DNA of 64,000 nt. It comes from Bartonella sp. AU18XJBT. Lineage in GTDB: Bacteria > Pseudomonadota > Alphaproteobacteria > Rhizobiales > Rhizobiaceae. A program made the translations under genes and the position numbers. Within the stretch, counting starts at the first letter, position 1; each line of letters begins with the position of its first letter. Below the pieces are notes generated by a model. The model was not told where the DNA came from. It did no database searches and saw only the letters and a list, made by a program, of their open reading frames with translations. The DNA lies in contig NZ_JAQITE010000002.1 of the NCBI RefSeq assembly GCF_028618595.1, positions 90,196-154,195 on the forward strand. Reading direction: 5' to 3'. Below are positions 10,975 through 21,341 of the stretch, one piece after another.

Positions 10975-11536
10975 TATCTTCTCCTTTTTGAACAAAATGA
11001 ATCATAAATCAGATTTTATAAATAGGAAAATCCAAACGTAATTCAAAAAACAGGGTTAAACAGCATTTTCTAGCTTTATAAAAAGCACGTTGAAAATTAT
11101 TTAAATTCAAGAGATTTAAAGACCTGTTGTCTCAATATACTCTGATGATAAGTTAAATTGTTTTTATGAGCTAATTTAGAAGTTCGTTATCTTTATTAGG
11201 ATAAACTGTTAGAGGAAATGATTATGTTTTCTTAAGAATCTTTCTTTGAGATGAAGGGAAATGGATGATACAAGTGCTTTCATTTTCGATTATTGCTTTT
11301 CTTCATATAGGTTTTTGTACGTGTTGAATTACTGTTTACCATAATGTAAATTGTCAAAAAACATTATCGAAGCAATTTATATATTCTGTTAGCGGATATT
11401 ATTATTCTTTTTCTGTTTTAGCCTCATGATAAAGCGCGTTTTGCACAGGAAAACGAGTTTCTCCAAGACACATTGCATTATAGGATTTTAGGATATCCTT
11501 CGGTATCAGCAAAGAATGATGGCAGTTTAATTGCTT
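10975..11536. other. Gene-free gap between pheA and a small secreted protein
   Basis: About 560 bp, AT-rich. It should hold the promoter of the small secreted protein (reading left from 10974) and the end of the pheA transcript. I see no further gene, repeat copy or clear terminator hairpin. Confidence 0.45.
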
Positions 11537-12400
11537 TTATATATACGATGCTCGATCGTTTTGTGCTGGATAAGTACCGATAATACGCAGTTCTGCAGAA
11601 AAGAAAGATAATTCTTCTAAGGCAAGTTTCATCATCGGGTCTTCAGGATGTCCTTCAATATCAACAAAAAATTGTGTTGCATTGAAATTTCCACCAATTT
11701 GATAGCTTTCTAATTTTGTCATATTGATACCATTCGTTGCAAATCCTCCCATAGCTTTATAGAGAGCAGCGGGGACATTGCGCACTCGAAAAAGAAGGCT
11801 GGTGATGATTTTTTCGCCATTTTGAGGTTTGGGAACATGTCGTTTGAAGCGTGAAAGGATGACAAAACGGGTAATATTATGAGGGTTATCTTCAACATCT
11901 CTTTCAAGAATATCAAGTCCATAGAGTTCTGCTGCGATCAGAGGAGCTAAGGCAGCCTGTGAACGTTTAGCATTTTTTTTAATAAATTTTGCAGCTCCAG
12001 CAGTGTCAGCCGAAACAACGGGTTTCCAACCGTTGTTTCGTATGATTTTTCGGCATTGTGCAAGGGCATGCGTATGGCTGTGGACGGTTTTAATTTCGTC
12101 ATATGTAACGCTGGGCAAAACCATTAATTGAAAATGGATAGGTAAAAAATATTCATCAATAATATAAAGAGATGATTGCGGTAAAAGATGATGAATGTCT
12201 GCAACGCGTCCCGCAAGAGTATTTTCAATAGGGATCATAGCAAGATCAGCTTGGCCACTTTCCACTAAATTAAGGGCGTCTTCGAAAGTAGCAGAGGGAA
12301 CAGCATCCATATTGGGGAACATATTGGAGCAAGCAATATGGGAATTAGCGCCGTATTCTCCTTGGAAAGAAATTTTATTGGTTTGTTGAATTATTTTCAT
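11537..12400 (-). CDS. pheA: Prephenate dehydratase
   Basis: Monofunctional prephenate dehydratase (287 aa) converting prephenate to phenylpyruvate in phenylalanine synthesis. The N-terminal [10 protein letters not shown] start, the catalytic Thr-Arg-Phe motif (NITRFVIL) and a C-terminal ACT domain ([14 protein letters not shown], where the usual ESRP is ESYQ) are visible; the ACT domain implies feedback control by phenylalanine. No chorismate mutase domain is fused. The ATG overlaps the kdsB stop by 4 bp (ATGA), so the pair is translationally coupled. Confidence 0.95.
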   Translation of the reverse strand: MKIIQQTNKISFQGEYGANSHIACSNMFPNMDAVPSATFEDALNLVESGQADLAMIPIENTLAGRVADIHHLLPQSSLYIIDEYFLPIHFQLMVLPSVTYDEIKTVHSHTHALAQCRKIIRNNGWKPVVSADTAGAAKFIKKNAKRSQAALAPLIAAELYGLDILERDVEDNPHNITRFVILSRFKRHVPKPQNGEKIITSLLFRVRNVPAALYKAMGGFATNGINMTKLESYQIGGNFNATQFFVDIEGHPEDPMMKLALEELSFFSAELRIIGTYPAQNDRASYI

Positions 12401-13128
12401 GCTAAAATCCCACGAACTCTATCGAGATCATGTTGTGTGTCTACGCCTAAGGGAATTGTATCGACTATTTCCACATCGATACGCATATTGTTTTCTAATG
12501 CACGTAATTGTTCAAGTTTTTCACGCATCTCAAGTGTAGAGGGTTTGAATGATACAAATTTCTCAAGTGCTTCGCGCCGATAAGCGTATATTCCAATATG
12601 GTGATAAAGAGGACCATCTCCATAAGGTGCTGTGGCGCGCGTAAAATAAAGAGCACGAAGGCGATTTTGAGAAAGCGGTGTACCAATGATTTTGACGACA
12701 TTGGGATCTCTTTTTTCATTTTCTTCAATGATTTGAGCACCCAAGGTTGCAATATCAGTAAAGCTATTTTCTAAAGGGCGTAAAGCATGAATGATTTCAC
12801 GAGGCATTATTGTTGGTAAGTCACCTTGTATATTTAAAATGGTATTGTAACGTTGTTCCGGATCAATACGCATCAAAGCTTCATAAATACGATCAGATCC
12901 AGATTTATGATCGCCTCGTGTTATGATACATTCATGCCCATAATCTGCAACAGCTTTAGCGATATCATTATGATCTGTTGCAACGATTGTACGCCCTATT
13001 GCAGCTTTTTTGGCTTGTTCTGCGACATGAACAATCATCGGTTTTCCGCCAATTTCAGCGAGAGCTTTTTGAGGAAGACGGGTTGAGCCTATACGGGCAG
13101 GAATAAGAATAATTGGTTCAAGAGTCAT
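12397..13128 (-). CDS. kdsB: 3-deoxy-manno-octulosonate cytidylyltransferase
   Basis: CMP-Kdo synthetase, activating Kdo for lipopolysaccharide inner core assembly; the product is used by the WaaA transferase encoded at 52937. The nucleotidyltransferase start [19 protein letters not shown] (residues 6-24) and NIQGDLPTI (about residues 97-105) are typical. The length of 243 aa is normal. It precedes pheA with a 4-bp overlap and diverges from the cytochrome c gene across a 104-bp intergenic space that must hold both promoters. Confidence 0.95.
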   Translation of the reverse strand: MTLEPIILIPARIGSTRLPQKALAEIGGKPMIVHVAEQAKKAAIGRTIVATDHNDIAKAVADYGHECIITRGDHKSGSDRIYEALMRIDPEQRYNTILNIQGDLPTIMPREIIHALRPLENSFTDIATLGAQIIEENEKRDPNVVKIIGTPLSQNRLRALYFTRATAPYGDGPLYHHIGIYAYRREALEKFVSFKPSTLEMREKLEQLRALENNMRIDVEIVDTIPLGVDTQHDLDRVRGILA

Positions 13129-13232
13129 TGTAAGATTCCAAATGTCATCTGTGATGCATTTATGATGTTGTGTGTTATAAAGAAAAAGCTTAAACTAAAA
13201 ATGGTAATGAAACCGTGAATATTTGAGTTTTT

Positions 13233-13796
13233 ATGAATCGCCTGAGATTTATTTATTTTATTTGTGCTTGTTTATGTGTACTGGTCATTATTGTGGGGAT
13301 TTTCACACTCAGCAATATCATTTACGATCATCCTACATCAGTCCAATATTATCATACAATTGCCAAGAATGATACATTTAAAGAAAAACAAAAAGCACCT
13401 GATTTTTCCCTATCACTAAATAGCCGTCTTCAACAAGGAAATTTTGAAAATGGCCGTAAAATTTTTCGCCAATGTGCCATATGCCATACTTCTGGACGCA
13501 ATGAAGCAGGGCGTGTTGGTCCAGTTCTTTGGGAGATTGTTAACCGCCCTTTGGCATCAGCAGCAGGTTTTGCTTATTCACGGGCATTGCGTGCTCATTT
13601 TGATCAAAAATGGGATTTTGTAACGTTAGATCGTTATTTACACTCTCCACGTGAAGCTTTTCCTGGGACCATTATGTCTTTTCGTGGAATTAAAAATGAC
13701 CAAGATCGTGCCGATCTTTTGCTTTATTTACGCAGTTTATCCGATCATCCTGTTCCTTTACCAATGGATAATAATAAAGCGAAAGAGCCAAATTAA
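13233..13796 (+). CDS. Membrane-anchored class I cytochrome c
   Basis: 187 aa. Residues 6-30 form an uncleaved N-terminal membrane anchor; the rest is periplasmic. The heme-binding CAICH is at residues 81-85 and the probable axial methionine is M148 in PGTIMSF. This is the layout of alphaproteobacterial membrane-bound cytochrome c552/CycM-type electron carriers that feed terminal oxidases, and many Rhizobiales have this gene beside kdsB and pheA. The specific partner cannot be told from this window. Confidence 0.9.
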   Translation: MNRLRFIYFICACLCVLVIIVGIFTLSNIIYDHPTSVQYYHTIAKNDTFKEKQKAPDFSLSLNSRLQQGNFENGRKIFRQCAICHTSGRNEAGRVGPVLWEIVNRPLASAAGFAYSRALRAHFDQKWDFVTLDRYLHSPREAFPGTIMSFRGIKNDQDRADLLLYLRSLSDHPVPLPMDNNKAKEPN

Positions 13797-13884
13797 CTTA
13801 TATCATAGATGTTAATTTTAGAAAGAAGTCTGATTTTTTTTGTAATTTTAGTTTTACGGTTATCAAAAGAGCTCTCATTGATGT

Positions 13885-13975
13885 TTTGTTAGGGAAACGC
13901 TCCTCACGCAAAACAGAACACATTTAACGTTGCATATTTACGCGCTTGTTTTAAAGAGATCTTTTATAAAAATGT
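13885..13975 (-). pseudogene. Decayed P4-like integrase remnant, copy B
   Basis: A short but clear fragment: on the minus strand ISLKQARKYAT reads without interruption, followed in another frame by SVLREER. These match the GALRNISLKQAR and RSVLHEER segments of copies C and E. Only about 30 codons survive. Confidence 0.7.
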
Positions 13976-14012
13976 ACTCTTTATGCTGTCATCTGCAGAT
14001 TGGTTTTTAAGA

Positions 14013-14288
14013 TTTGTTTGCTTCACTTTTTCTACATATGCTTGTCTGTGAAATTATTGTTCAAGGATTATCAATTCATGAGCCGCAGCTTTCTGTTTCT
14101 GAACGCAATAATTATGTAATTAAAGCTCTCCATGAGGTTTATCTTAATCCTTCTATACACCATGTATTTTTCTTATGAACAGAGACTATTGATTGTTCTT
14201 ATACGTGCAATAATCCTAAACTGCATTTTATGATGCTTGATGAATAGACGTTTCCTCTTGAAGTTAGAGGTGTAGATACAAATCATTG
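14013..14288 (+). pseudogene. Possible decayed gene, unknown product
   Basis: One plus-strand frame reads about 90 codons with just two stops (near 14176 and 14248), for example IIVQGLSIHEPQLSVSERN and then LDE/TFPLEVRGVDTN. The frame is much more open than its surroundings, suggesting an inactivated gene. I do not recognise the family. Confidence 0.35.
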
Positions 14289-14677
14289 ACCTTTTATAGT
14301 ATCGATCACTAAAATATGACTTAGATTAATTATTTATAGGTTATGGTTTGAAGTAAGTACTTTCATGTGAGGCAATTTTTATGTGTGAATAGTAAAATAG
14401 TTGAATAGAGTTCTGCTGATTGTATTTTTATCTACTTCGAAAATTTTTTACACAAGAATACTAATGGCAGCTAAGTTTGCACGAGTCTCTGTCCATTTAT
14501 AGACGATGACATGAAATTATGTTGATAATTCATTATAGAGAATTATTTTTTCACAAACGGTTTTCCATATTTGTGATAAATAATTTTCATTAGTTACAGC
14601 GTTTCGATGACTTATGACAAAACATCAGTATTTCACGTATTGCAAGAGTGCCAAAATTATTAGGAGAGGGGACATAA

Positions 14678-15472
14678 TCATGATTCTCCAGGCTTCTTAA
14701 TAACTATGGCATTTTCTTTATGATTTGAGCGTTTATAAGTAATAATATTAAATTGCGCTAATAATCCATTATAGAGAAGAATTTTTCCTACTAATGGCTC
14801 TCCGATGTTTGTGATCATTTTAATAACTTCCATTGCTTGTAGGGTTCCAATAACACCAGGTAAAACACCGATGATTCCAGTTTCAGCGCATGTTGGGATA
14901 GTTCCGTGAGCCGGAGGGGTGGGAAATAAGTCGCGATAGTGAGGATTATTGTCTTTATACGGCATAAGGACGGTTAATGAGCCATTAAAACGTTCTACAG
15001 CACCACTTATTAAAGGTTTTTTGCATTGGGCAGCGTGATCAGCAAGAAGATAGCGTGTCGTAAAATTATCACTTCCATCAACAATGATGTGGTAAGCATT
15101 GAGCAGTTTACCCACATTACTTTTATCTAAGCGTAGAGTGTGTTTTTCAACTACAACATGGGGATTTATTGCTTTTATAGTGGTTTCAGCACTGTCTGTT
15201 TTGCTTTTGTTTATTGCATTTGTTTTATGAATAACTTGGCGTTGTAAATTGGAAAGTGAAACGATGTCGTTATCCACAATTCCAAGGGTTCCAACACCTG
15301 CAGCAGCCAAATAGGTTAAGACAGGAGCACCAAGACCACCTGCACCCACAACAAGAACACGTGCTTTTTTTAGCTTTTGTTGCCCTGCACCACCAATCTC
15401 AGGCAAAATGATGTGACGTGCATAGCGTTCGATTTCTTTGTTATTTAATTTTATATCTGTTTCTTGTGTCAT
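14678..15472 (-). CDS. ThiF/MoeB/HesA family adenylyltransferase
   Basis: 264-aa E1-like enzyme that adenylates the C-terminal glycine of a ubiquitin-like sulfur carrier (ThiS or MoaD). The nucleotide-binding GAGGLG is at residues 43-48, the DNDIVSLSNLQRQ segment follows, and TCAETGIIGVLPGVIG matches the family's crossover region. The two CxxC pairs that bind zinc in E. coli MoeB are not present, so the structural zinc site seems lost. Whether it serves thiamine or molybdopterin synthesis cannot be decided here, since no thi or moa genes are adjacent. Confidence 0.88.
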   Translation of the reverse strand: MTQETDIKLNNKEIERYARHIILPEIGGAGQQKLKKARVLVVGAGGLGAPVLTYLAAAGVGTLGIVDNDIVSLSNLQRQVIHKTNAINKSKTDSAETTIKAINPHVVVEKHTLRLDKSNVGKLLNAYHIIVDGSDNFTTRYLLADHAAQCKKPLISGAVERFNGSLTVLMPYKDNNPHYRDLFPTPPAHGTIPTCAETGIIGVLPGVIGTLQAMEVIKMITNIGEPLVGKILLYNGLLAQFNIITYKRSNHKENAIVIKKPGES

Positions 15473-15559
15473 AAATTTTCTCTTGTCATAGTTCTTTTAT
15501 TGTTTACTAAGTTTATGGTGCATAGACCAGTCTGCTTTTAGGATAGGGAGGATTTATTT

Positions 15560-16498
15560 ATGAAAATTGCTATTCAGATGGATCATATTTCAACAGTTCG
15601 GATTCAAGGAGATACGACATTTTCACTCGCTTTAGCAGCACAAGAACGTGGACATTCTCTCTTTCATTATACACCAGATCGTTTATCTCTGTGCGATGGT
15701 TGTGTGATTGCACGATTAGAGCCATTGATTGTACATGATAAAGAGGGAAGCCACTATCAATTAGAAAAGCCTGTTCGCACGGAATTAACAGATATGGATG
15801 TGGTTCTTTTACGACAAGATCCACCTTTTGATCTCAATTATATTACAACGACACATTTGTTAGAACGTATTCATCCTAAAACACTTGTTGTGAATGATCC
15901 GGCATGGGTACGCAACAGTCCAGAAAAAATTTTTGTTACTGAATTTTCTGATCTGATGCCAGAAACATTAATTACCAAAGATATTGAAGAAATAACAGCT
16001 TTTAGAGAGACATTTGGCGATATTATTGTTAAACCACTTTATGGAAATGGGGGCGCTGGTATTTTTTATTTAAAACAAGATGATCGCAATTTAGCATCAT
16101 TGTTGGAAATGTTTACAGAAATTTATCACGAACCTTTTATTGTTCAGCGCTATTTAGAGGCAGTACGAAAAGGAGATAAAAGGATTATTTTGCTTGATGG
16201 TACACCTGTTGGAGCTATTAATCGAATTCCGACTGAAACAGATGTGCGCTCTAATATGCATGTTGGAGGTCGTGCGGAAAATGTTGAGTTAACAAAACGT
16301 GATTATGAGATTTGTGAACGCATTGGTCCAGCCTTAAAGCAACGTGGTCTTCTTTTTGTGGGGATTGATGTGATCGGAGATTATATAACAGAAATTAATG
16401 TGACGTCTCCTACGGGAATTCGTGAAATTAAACGCTTCTGCGGTACAGATGTTGCTCATTTGTTTTGGGATGTTATTGAGTTCAGGCGTTCAAATTAA
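15560..16498 (+). CDS. gshB: Glutathione synthetase
   Basis: ATP-grasp ligase joining gamma-glutamylcysteine and glycine. The N-terminus [20 protein letters not shown], the [19 protein letters not shown] region (key residues D, P, P, F, D, Y) and the C-terminal [15 protein letters not shown] are characteristic. Length 312 aa, normal. The start has a strong ribosome binding site (GGGAGGAT). It diverges from the ThiF-like gene and is followed by a hairpin terminator before the pst operon. Confidence 0.96.
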   Translation: MKIAIQMDHISTVRIQGDTTFSLALAAQERGHSLFHYTPDRLSLCDGCVIARLEPLIVHDKEGSHYQLEKPVRTELTDMDVVLLRQDPPFDLNYITTTHLLERIHPKTLVVNDPAWVRNSPEKIFVTEFSDLMPETLITKDIEEITAFRETFGDIIVKPLYGNGGAGIFYLKQDDRNLASLLEMFTEIYHEPFIVQRYLEAVRKGDKRIILLDGTPVGAINRIPTETDVRSNMHVGGRAENVELTKRDYEICERIGPALKQRGLLFVGIDVIGDYITEINVTSPTGIREIKRFCGTDVAHLFWDVIEFRRSN

Positions 16499-16518
16499 TT
16501 TATTTGACAGAGGACCAA

Positions 16519-16556
16519 AACATGGTTTTAAAAAAATGATCCATGTTGCTTTTTTA
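16519..16556 (+). terminator. Rho-independent terminator after gshB
   Basis: Seven-bp stem (AACATGG at 16519-16525 with CCATGTT at 16541-16547) followed by GCTTTTTTAT. It ends the gshB transcript about 20 bp after the stop codon and separates it from the pst operon. Confidence 0.65.
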
Positions 16557-16641
16557 TATTTGTTATGTTGCAAATGTGAACTACAATGACTGTATGATAT
16601 AAATTAAGAGGCTTTGTCCTCAATTTTTAGGGAGTTTATAG

Positions 16642-17688
16642 ATGAACAGAGTGTTATCAATTGGAGTGGGATTGATTTTTACGCTACTGCTGTCAGCAAA
16701 TGGAGGCAATGCGCGCGATCAAATACAGATTACTGGTTCATCTACAGTTTTACCTTATCAAAAAATTGTTGCTGAGACATTTGGAGAAATTTATCCCCAT
16801 TTTAAGGTTCCTGTTATCGAATCGGGTGGAACAGGAGCTGGCATTAAGGAATTCTGCCGTGGTATTGGGGAGAACACCGTTGATATTGTTAATGCTTCGC
16901 GAGTAATGAAATCGAGTGAATTACAGTCTTGTTTTGATGCTGGTGTAAAAGATGTTGAGGAAATACGTATTGGGTATGATGGCATTGTTTTTGCAACAGA
17001 TATTAAGGGTCCTGATTGGAAATTACAGCCAGTAGATGTTTATAAAGCCCTTGCTGCTCGAATTATTATAGACGGAAAATTGCAACCAAATAATGTTTTG
17101 AAATGGAGTGCAGTTAATAGTGCTCTTCCTGATTGGACGATAGCAGCGTATATTCCTGGAGAGAAGCATGGGACGCGTGAAGTTTTTGAGGAAAAATTAC
17201 TTACTGAGGGGTGTAAAGAGAGTGGGGCAGTTGAGGTGATGAAGTCTTTAGGAATGGATGATAAGGAGATACACACTGCTTGTATTGCGGTACGTAAGGA
17301 TGGAAAAGCGGTTGATATTGATGGTGATTATTCTGAAACATTTGCGCGTCTAACTTCTAATAAAACAGGGGTTGGTATTTTTGGTTTGTCTTTTTATCAA
17401 AATAATGCTGATAAGCTAAAGGTTGCCGATATTAACGGTTTTGCGCCAACAGTTGAGACAATTTCTAGTGGACAATATCCAGTTTCTCGTCCGCTTTTTT
17501 TCTATATTAAGAAAGCACATTTAGGTATTGTTTCAGGTTTGCGAGAATATGTTGACTTTTTTCTTTCTGATCAAATGATTGGTCCAGAGGGTCCTTTGGC
17601 TGAATATGGTTTGATTGTTTCTCCTGAAAAGGAGCGTCAAGCACAGCGTTCTGATTTTTCTGCTGGTCGAATAATGACATTGAAATAA
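16642..17688 (+). CDS. pstS: Phosphate ABC transporter substrate-binding protein PstS
   Basis: Periplasmic phosphate-binding protein, 348 aa. A signal peptide (residues 1-24, ending near NGGNARD) is followed by ITGSSTVLPY, the phosphate-contacting loop, and by GGTGAGIKEFCRG and GEKHGTREVFEEK segments typical of the alphaproteobacterial PstS group. It has a good ribosome binding site (AGGGAG). First gene of a complete pstS-pstC-pstA-pstB-phoU cluster; the 75-bp gap to pstC is consistent with one operon. I could not recognise a convincing pho box upstream. Confidence 0.95.
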   Translation: MNRVLSIGVGLIFTLLLSANGGNARDQIQITGSSTVLPYQKIVAETFGEIYPHFKVPVIESGGTGAGIKEFCRGIGENTVDIVNASRVMKSSELQSCFDAGVKDVEEIRIGYDGIVFATDIKGPDWKLQPVDVYKALAARIIIDGKLQPNNVLKWSAVNSALPDWTIAAYIPGEKHGTREVFEEKLLTEGCKESGAVEVMKSLGMDDKEIHTACIAVRKDGKAVDIDGDYSETFARLTSNKTGVGIFGLSFYQNNADKLKVADINGFAPTVETISSGQYPVSRPLFFYIKKAHLGIVSGLREYVDFFLSDQMIGPEGPLAEYGLIVSPEKERQAQRSDFSAGRIMTLK

Positions 17689-17763
17689 TTTGCAGGGAAT
17701 AATTTGTTGGATTTCTGGGATAGGAAATTTTGGTGCTATTTTTTATAAAAACTGAAAGATAAA

Positions 17764-19224
17764 ATGCGCATTTCCTTCATTGTTTTGCTATTATTGATTT
17801 TTGGATTTTGTGGCTTTTGTATTTCTTATATGCGAGCACGCACTCTTGAATACAGACAGCATAAAATGCATTCTCGTGCGTATTATTATGGCTGGTGGAC
17901 ATTTTTGATTACTGTTATCCCAGCTTTTATTTTTTTAATTTTTTGGGATGCTGGGAGTACAATTTATTTAGAATATAATGCCTCTCGAGAACTTGGGGCG
18001 TATAGTGCGCATGTAACAGGGACTGTAAATCACGATCTACTTTGGGAGACACTTCGAAGTCTCGTCAAAAAGATTTATCGCTTTGAGGGGAATCTTTCTA
18101 CCTCTTCCTATAAGGAAGTGCAGGCACAATTACTCGCGAAGGGATTGATTTTACCTCATGAAGCATCGGATGATGTGTTCAAAATAGCACAGTCGTGGGT
18201 ATTCTCTTCTGAAAAGCTTAAGTTTATAGGTTATGGCTTCCTTTTTGCTATTGCGTCCTTTGGTTTTATCTGTGGAATGATGCAAATTGCGCCTCATCAA
18301 CGTGCGCGCAATAAGGTTGAATCTTTTATTATTATTGGATTAATTTGTGCATCTATTGTTGCAGTTTTAACAACAATAGCCATTGCGCTTTCTATGCTTT
18401 TTCAGACAGTAAGCTTTTTTCAGTCTGTATCCTTTTCAAGTTTCTTTTTAGGAACAGTTTGGGATCCGCGTTTTTCCGCGAGCGGTTCGAGCGATGAAGG
18501 TGGACAGTTTGGTTTAATACCGCTTCTTGCTGGTACGCTTTATATTGCATTTGTCGCTATGCTTTTTGCTGTACCTATAGGGTTATTTTCAGCTCTTTAT
18601 ATGGCTGAGTATGCTTCTACGCGATTGCGAGCAATTGTAAAACCATTGTTGGAAGTTCTTGCTGGAATCCCAACCATTGTTTATGGTTTTTTTGCTTTGA
18701 AGGTTGTAGGACCATTTTTACGTGATCTCTCTGCGTCTCTCTCAGATGGAGGTGGTTTTATTATGGCACAAAGTGTTTTGACCGCTGGAATTGTGATGGG
18801 AATTATGTTGATACCTTTTGTTTCCTCTTTATCTGATGATGTTATTACGGCTGTTCCACGCATTTTACGTGAAGGTTCTTATGGTTTAGGAGCAACGCAA
18901 TCTGAAACAATTAAAAAAGTTGTTATACCAGCAGCGCTTCCAGGGATTATGGGGGCCATTTTGTTGACGGCATCGCGTGCAATTGGAGAAACAATGATTG
19001 TGGTTTTAGCAGCAGGTGTTGCAGCAAACTTAACACTCAATCCGTTCGAAGCAATGACTACGATGACTGTTAAGATTGTTAATCAATTGACCGGTGATTT
19101 TGAGTTTAATTCTCCACAAACTCTGGTGGCTTTTGCCTTAGGGATGACGCTCTTTGTTATGACACTTTTGATGAATATTCTGGCTCTTTATATTGTGCGT
19201 AAATATCGGGAACAATATGAATGA
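17764..19224 (+). CDS. pstC: Phosphate ABC transporter permease PstC
   Basis: Inner membrane permease, 486 aa. The C-terminal half has the canonical PstC core (GLFSALYMAEYAS, EVLAGIPTIVYGFFAL, and the EAA loop around GLGATQSETIKKVVIPAALP). The N-terminal 200 residues add two extra membrane segments and a periplasmic stretch, giving the long PstC form usual in Rhizobiales rather than the roughly 320-aa E. coli form. Its stop overlaps the pstA start by 4 bp (ATGA). Confidence 0.95.
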   Translation: MRISFIVLLLLIFGFCGFCISYMRARTLEYRQHKMHSRAYYYGWWTFLITVIPAFIFLIFWDAGSTIYLEYNASRELGAYSAHVTGTVNHDLLWETLRSLVKKIYRFEGNLSTSSYKEVQAQLLAKGLILPHEASDDVFKIAQSWVFSSEKLKFIGYGFLFAIASFGFICGMMQIAPHQRARNKVESFIIIGLICASIVAVLTTIAIALSMLFQTVSFFQSVSFSSFFLGTVWDPRFSASGSSDEGGQFGLIPLLAGTLYIAFVAMLFAVPIGLFSALYMAEYASTRLRAIVKPLLEVLAGIPTIVYGFFALKVVGPFLRDLSASLSDGGGFIMAQSVLTAGIVMGIMLIPFVSSLSDDVITAVPRILREGSYGLGATQSETIKKVVIPAALPGIMGAILLTASRAIGETMIVVLAAGVAANLTLNPFEAMTTMTVKIVNQLTGDFEFNSPQTLVAFALGMTLFVMTLLMNILALYIVRKYREQYE

Positions 19225-20510
19225 ATGAAGATTTTTTTCCTCGTCGCAATATTAGCCTCAAGCGTCGGTATTGGGCTGAACGTCGTTTTCGCGCCTATGG
19301 TTTGATTGCCATTTTTATTGGTTTGTTTTTTTTATTTGCGCTTTTATGGTCTATCATTAGTCAAGGCTATACAGCTTTTTTTCAAAGTGAAATGACATTA
19401 TCGATTTATTTGGATGAAAAGATCATTGATCCAAGTGGTCAACGTAAAACAAAACCGCAAGTACTCATGACGGCGAATTATCCACTTCTTGTACGCAATG
19501 CTTTAGTAAAGAAACTGAATATAGATCAAAATGATCGAGCCTCTCTGCGGGACATTAACCGTATGTTTTCAAATGGTATCCGTGTTCAACTGCGTGAAAT
19601 GGTGACAAAGAATCCAAAACTGATTGGCACAACGCAAAAAATCAAAGTTTTGGCATCTGCGGATATTGATTCTGCTTATAAGGGACAGATTGATTTGCGC
19701 GTAGCAGAAAAAAACCGTAAGGTTTCTAATCGACAAGTAGAATGGATAAAGCGTTTAGCGCGTGATGGTACGCTTTATAAAACATTTAATATTGGTTTTT
19801 TTACATTTGGCGCTTCAAGTCGTCCTGAGACTGCGGGATTAGGTGTTGCGATCATTGGTTCTCTTTATATGATAGGCATCGTTTTATTAGTTTCACTTCC
19901 GATAGGCATAGCAACGGCTCTTTATTTGGAAGAATATGCACGCAAAAATAAATTTACAGATTTTATAGAGGTTAATATCAATAATCTTGCAGCTGTTCCT
20001 TCAATTGTGTTTGGTCTTTTAGGACTCTCTTTTTTTGTTAATTTTTTAGGATTACCACGTTCAGCCTCTTTTGTTGGTGGTCTTGTTTTAGCGCTCATGA
20101 CTCTTCCCACGATCATTATTGCAACACGTTCTGCTCTGCGTGCTGTTCCTCTCTCTATTCGTGCAGCAGCTTTAGGACTGGGAGCATCAAAAACACAAAT
20201 GATTTTTCATCATGTTGTTCCTTTAGCTGCGCCTGGTATTTTGACAGGCACAATTATTGGAATCGCGCAGGCTTTGGGTGAAACAGCACCTTTGCTTTTG
20301 ATTGGAATGGTTGCTTTTGTTGTTAATATTCCTACAACCCCCATGGATCCAGCAACAGCTTTGCCTGTTCAAATTTTTATGTGGGCGGGTGAAGCAGAGC
20401 GTGCTTTTGTTGAAAAGACATCAGGTGCTATTATTGTATTAATGATTTTTCTTGCGATCATGAATATTTCTGCGGTTTTTTTACGTCGACGATTTGAACG
20501 CCGCCAGTAA
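19221..20510 (+). CDS. pstA: Phosphate ABC transporter permease PstA
   Basis: Second membrane subunit of the phosphate importer, 429 aa. One N-terminal membrane helix (about residues 24-46) and a DUF3333-like periplasmic region precede the permease core: GIATALYLEEYA, NNLAAVPSIVFGLLGL and the EAA loop GLGASKTQMIFHHVVPLAAPG. The long N-terminus matches the Rhizobiales form. Translation is coupled to pstC by a 4-bp overlap; pstB follows after 51 bp. Confidence 0.95.
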   Translation: MNEDFFPRRNISLKRRYWAERRFRAYGLIAIFIGLFFLFALLWSIISQGYTAFFQSEMTLSIYLDEKIIDPSGQRKTKPQVLMTANYPLLVRNALVKKLNIDQNDRASLRDINRMFSNGIRVQLREMVTKNPKLIGTTQKIKVLASADIDSAYKGQIDLRVAEKNRKVSNRQVEWIKRLARDGTLYKTFNIGFFTFGASSRPETAGLGVAIIGSLYMIGIVLLVSLPIGIATALYLEEYARKNKFTDFIEVNINNLAAVPSIVFGLLGLSFFVNFLGLPRSASFVGGLVLALMTLPTIIIATRSALRAVPLSIRAAALGLGASKTQMIFHHVVPLAAPGILTGTIIGIAQALGETAPLLLIGMVAFVVNIPTTPMDPATALPVQIFMWAGEAERAFVEKTSGAIIVLMIFLAIMNISAVFLRRRFERRQ

Positions 20511-20561
20511 TTTTAATAAAACAACAGCTTTGATAAGATTTTTGTAAGGTGAATTTTTGTA

Positions 20562-21320
20562 ATGAAGATTAAAATGCGAGGTCAGGATGTGAAGGTTTCT
20601 TATGGAGACAAAGAAGCACTCCATGGTATTACGCTTGATATTCCTGAACATAAAGTAACAGCTCTGATTGGTCCATCAGGATGCGGAAAGTCGACTTTTT
20701 TGCGTTGTTTTAACCGTATGAATGATACGATTGAGGGCGCTAAAACAACCGGTCTTATTACCTTAGATGGGGAGAATATTTATGACCAGAGGATTGATGT
20801 TGTAGAATTGCGCGCCCGTGTTGGAATGGTTTTTCAAAAGCCCAGTCCTTTTCCAAAATCTATATTTGAGAATGTTGCGTATGGCCCACGCATTCATGGT
20901 TTAGTTAAAACGCGCTCTGAATTGCATGATGTAGTTGAAAAGAGTTTGAGGCAGGCAGGTTTGTTTGAAGAAGTAAAAGACCGTCTTCATGATCTTGGAA
21001 CCAGTTTATCAGGGGGGCAACAACAGCGTTTGTGTATTGCGCGTGCTATTGCAGTTAGTCCTGAAGTTATTTTGATGGATGAGCCCTGTTCAGCTCTTGA
21101 TCCCATTGCGACGGCACGGATTGAAGAGCTTATCGATGCATTACGGCAAAATTATACAATTGTTATCGTAACGCATTCCATGCAACAGGCCGCACGTGTT
21201 TCTCAATATACGGCTATGTTTCATTTAGGGCATTTAGTAGAAGTTGGTGCGACTGAAATGATCTTTACCTCACCAAAAGAGCAACGGACGCAAGATTATA
21301 TTACGGGGCGTTTTGGATAG
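20562..21320 (+). CDS. pstB: Phosphate ABC transporter ATP-binding protein PstB
   Basis: Cytoplasmic ATPase of the Pst importer, 252 aa. Walker [10 protein letters not shown] at residues 37-45, Q-loop [10 protein letters not shown] (91-100), ABC signature LSGGQ at 149-153 and Walker [13 protein letters not shown]. The [17 protein letters not shown] stretch is diagnostic of PstB over other ABC ATPases. It sits between pstA and phoU. Confidence 0.97.
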   Translation: MKIKMRGQDVKVSYGDKEALHGITLDIPEHKVTALIGPSGCGKSTFLRCFNRMNDTIEGAKTTGLITLDGENIYDQRIDVVELRARVGMVFQKPSPFPKSIFENVAYGPRIHGLVKTRSELHDVVEKSLRQAGLFEEVKDRLHDLGTSLSGGQQQRLCIARAIAVSPEVILMDEPCSALDPIATARIEELIDALRQNYTIVIVTHSMQQAARVSQYTAMFHLGHLVEVGATEMIFTSPKEQRTQDYITGRFG

Positions 21321-21341
21321 GTGAATTGAGGAGTGTAAGAT

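Larger units (their letters stand above)
13797..14677. other. Gene-free gap with integrase debris and a decayed frame
   Basis: About 880 bp without an intact gene. It holds integrase remnant copy B (13885-13975) and, at 14013-14288 on the plus strand, a frame of about 90 codons broken by two stops that looks like an old coding sequence (separate entry). The remainder is AT-rich with no recognised structure. Confidence 0.5.

Noticed and set aside
11430..11590. Plus-strand frame reading into the end of pheA (DKARFAQENEFLQDTLHYR...)
   Set aside because: It overlaps pheA antisense, has no start signal, and its openness is short enough to be chance.
16557..16641. Pho box before pstS
   Set aside because: GACTGTATGATATAAATTAA contains half-site-like CTGTATGAT but no second, properly spaced direct repeat that I could defend.
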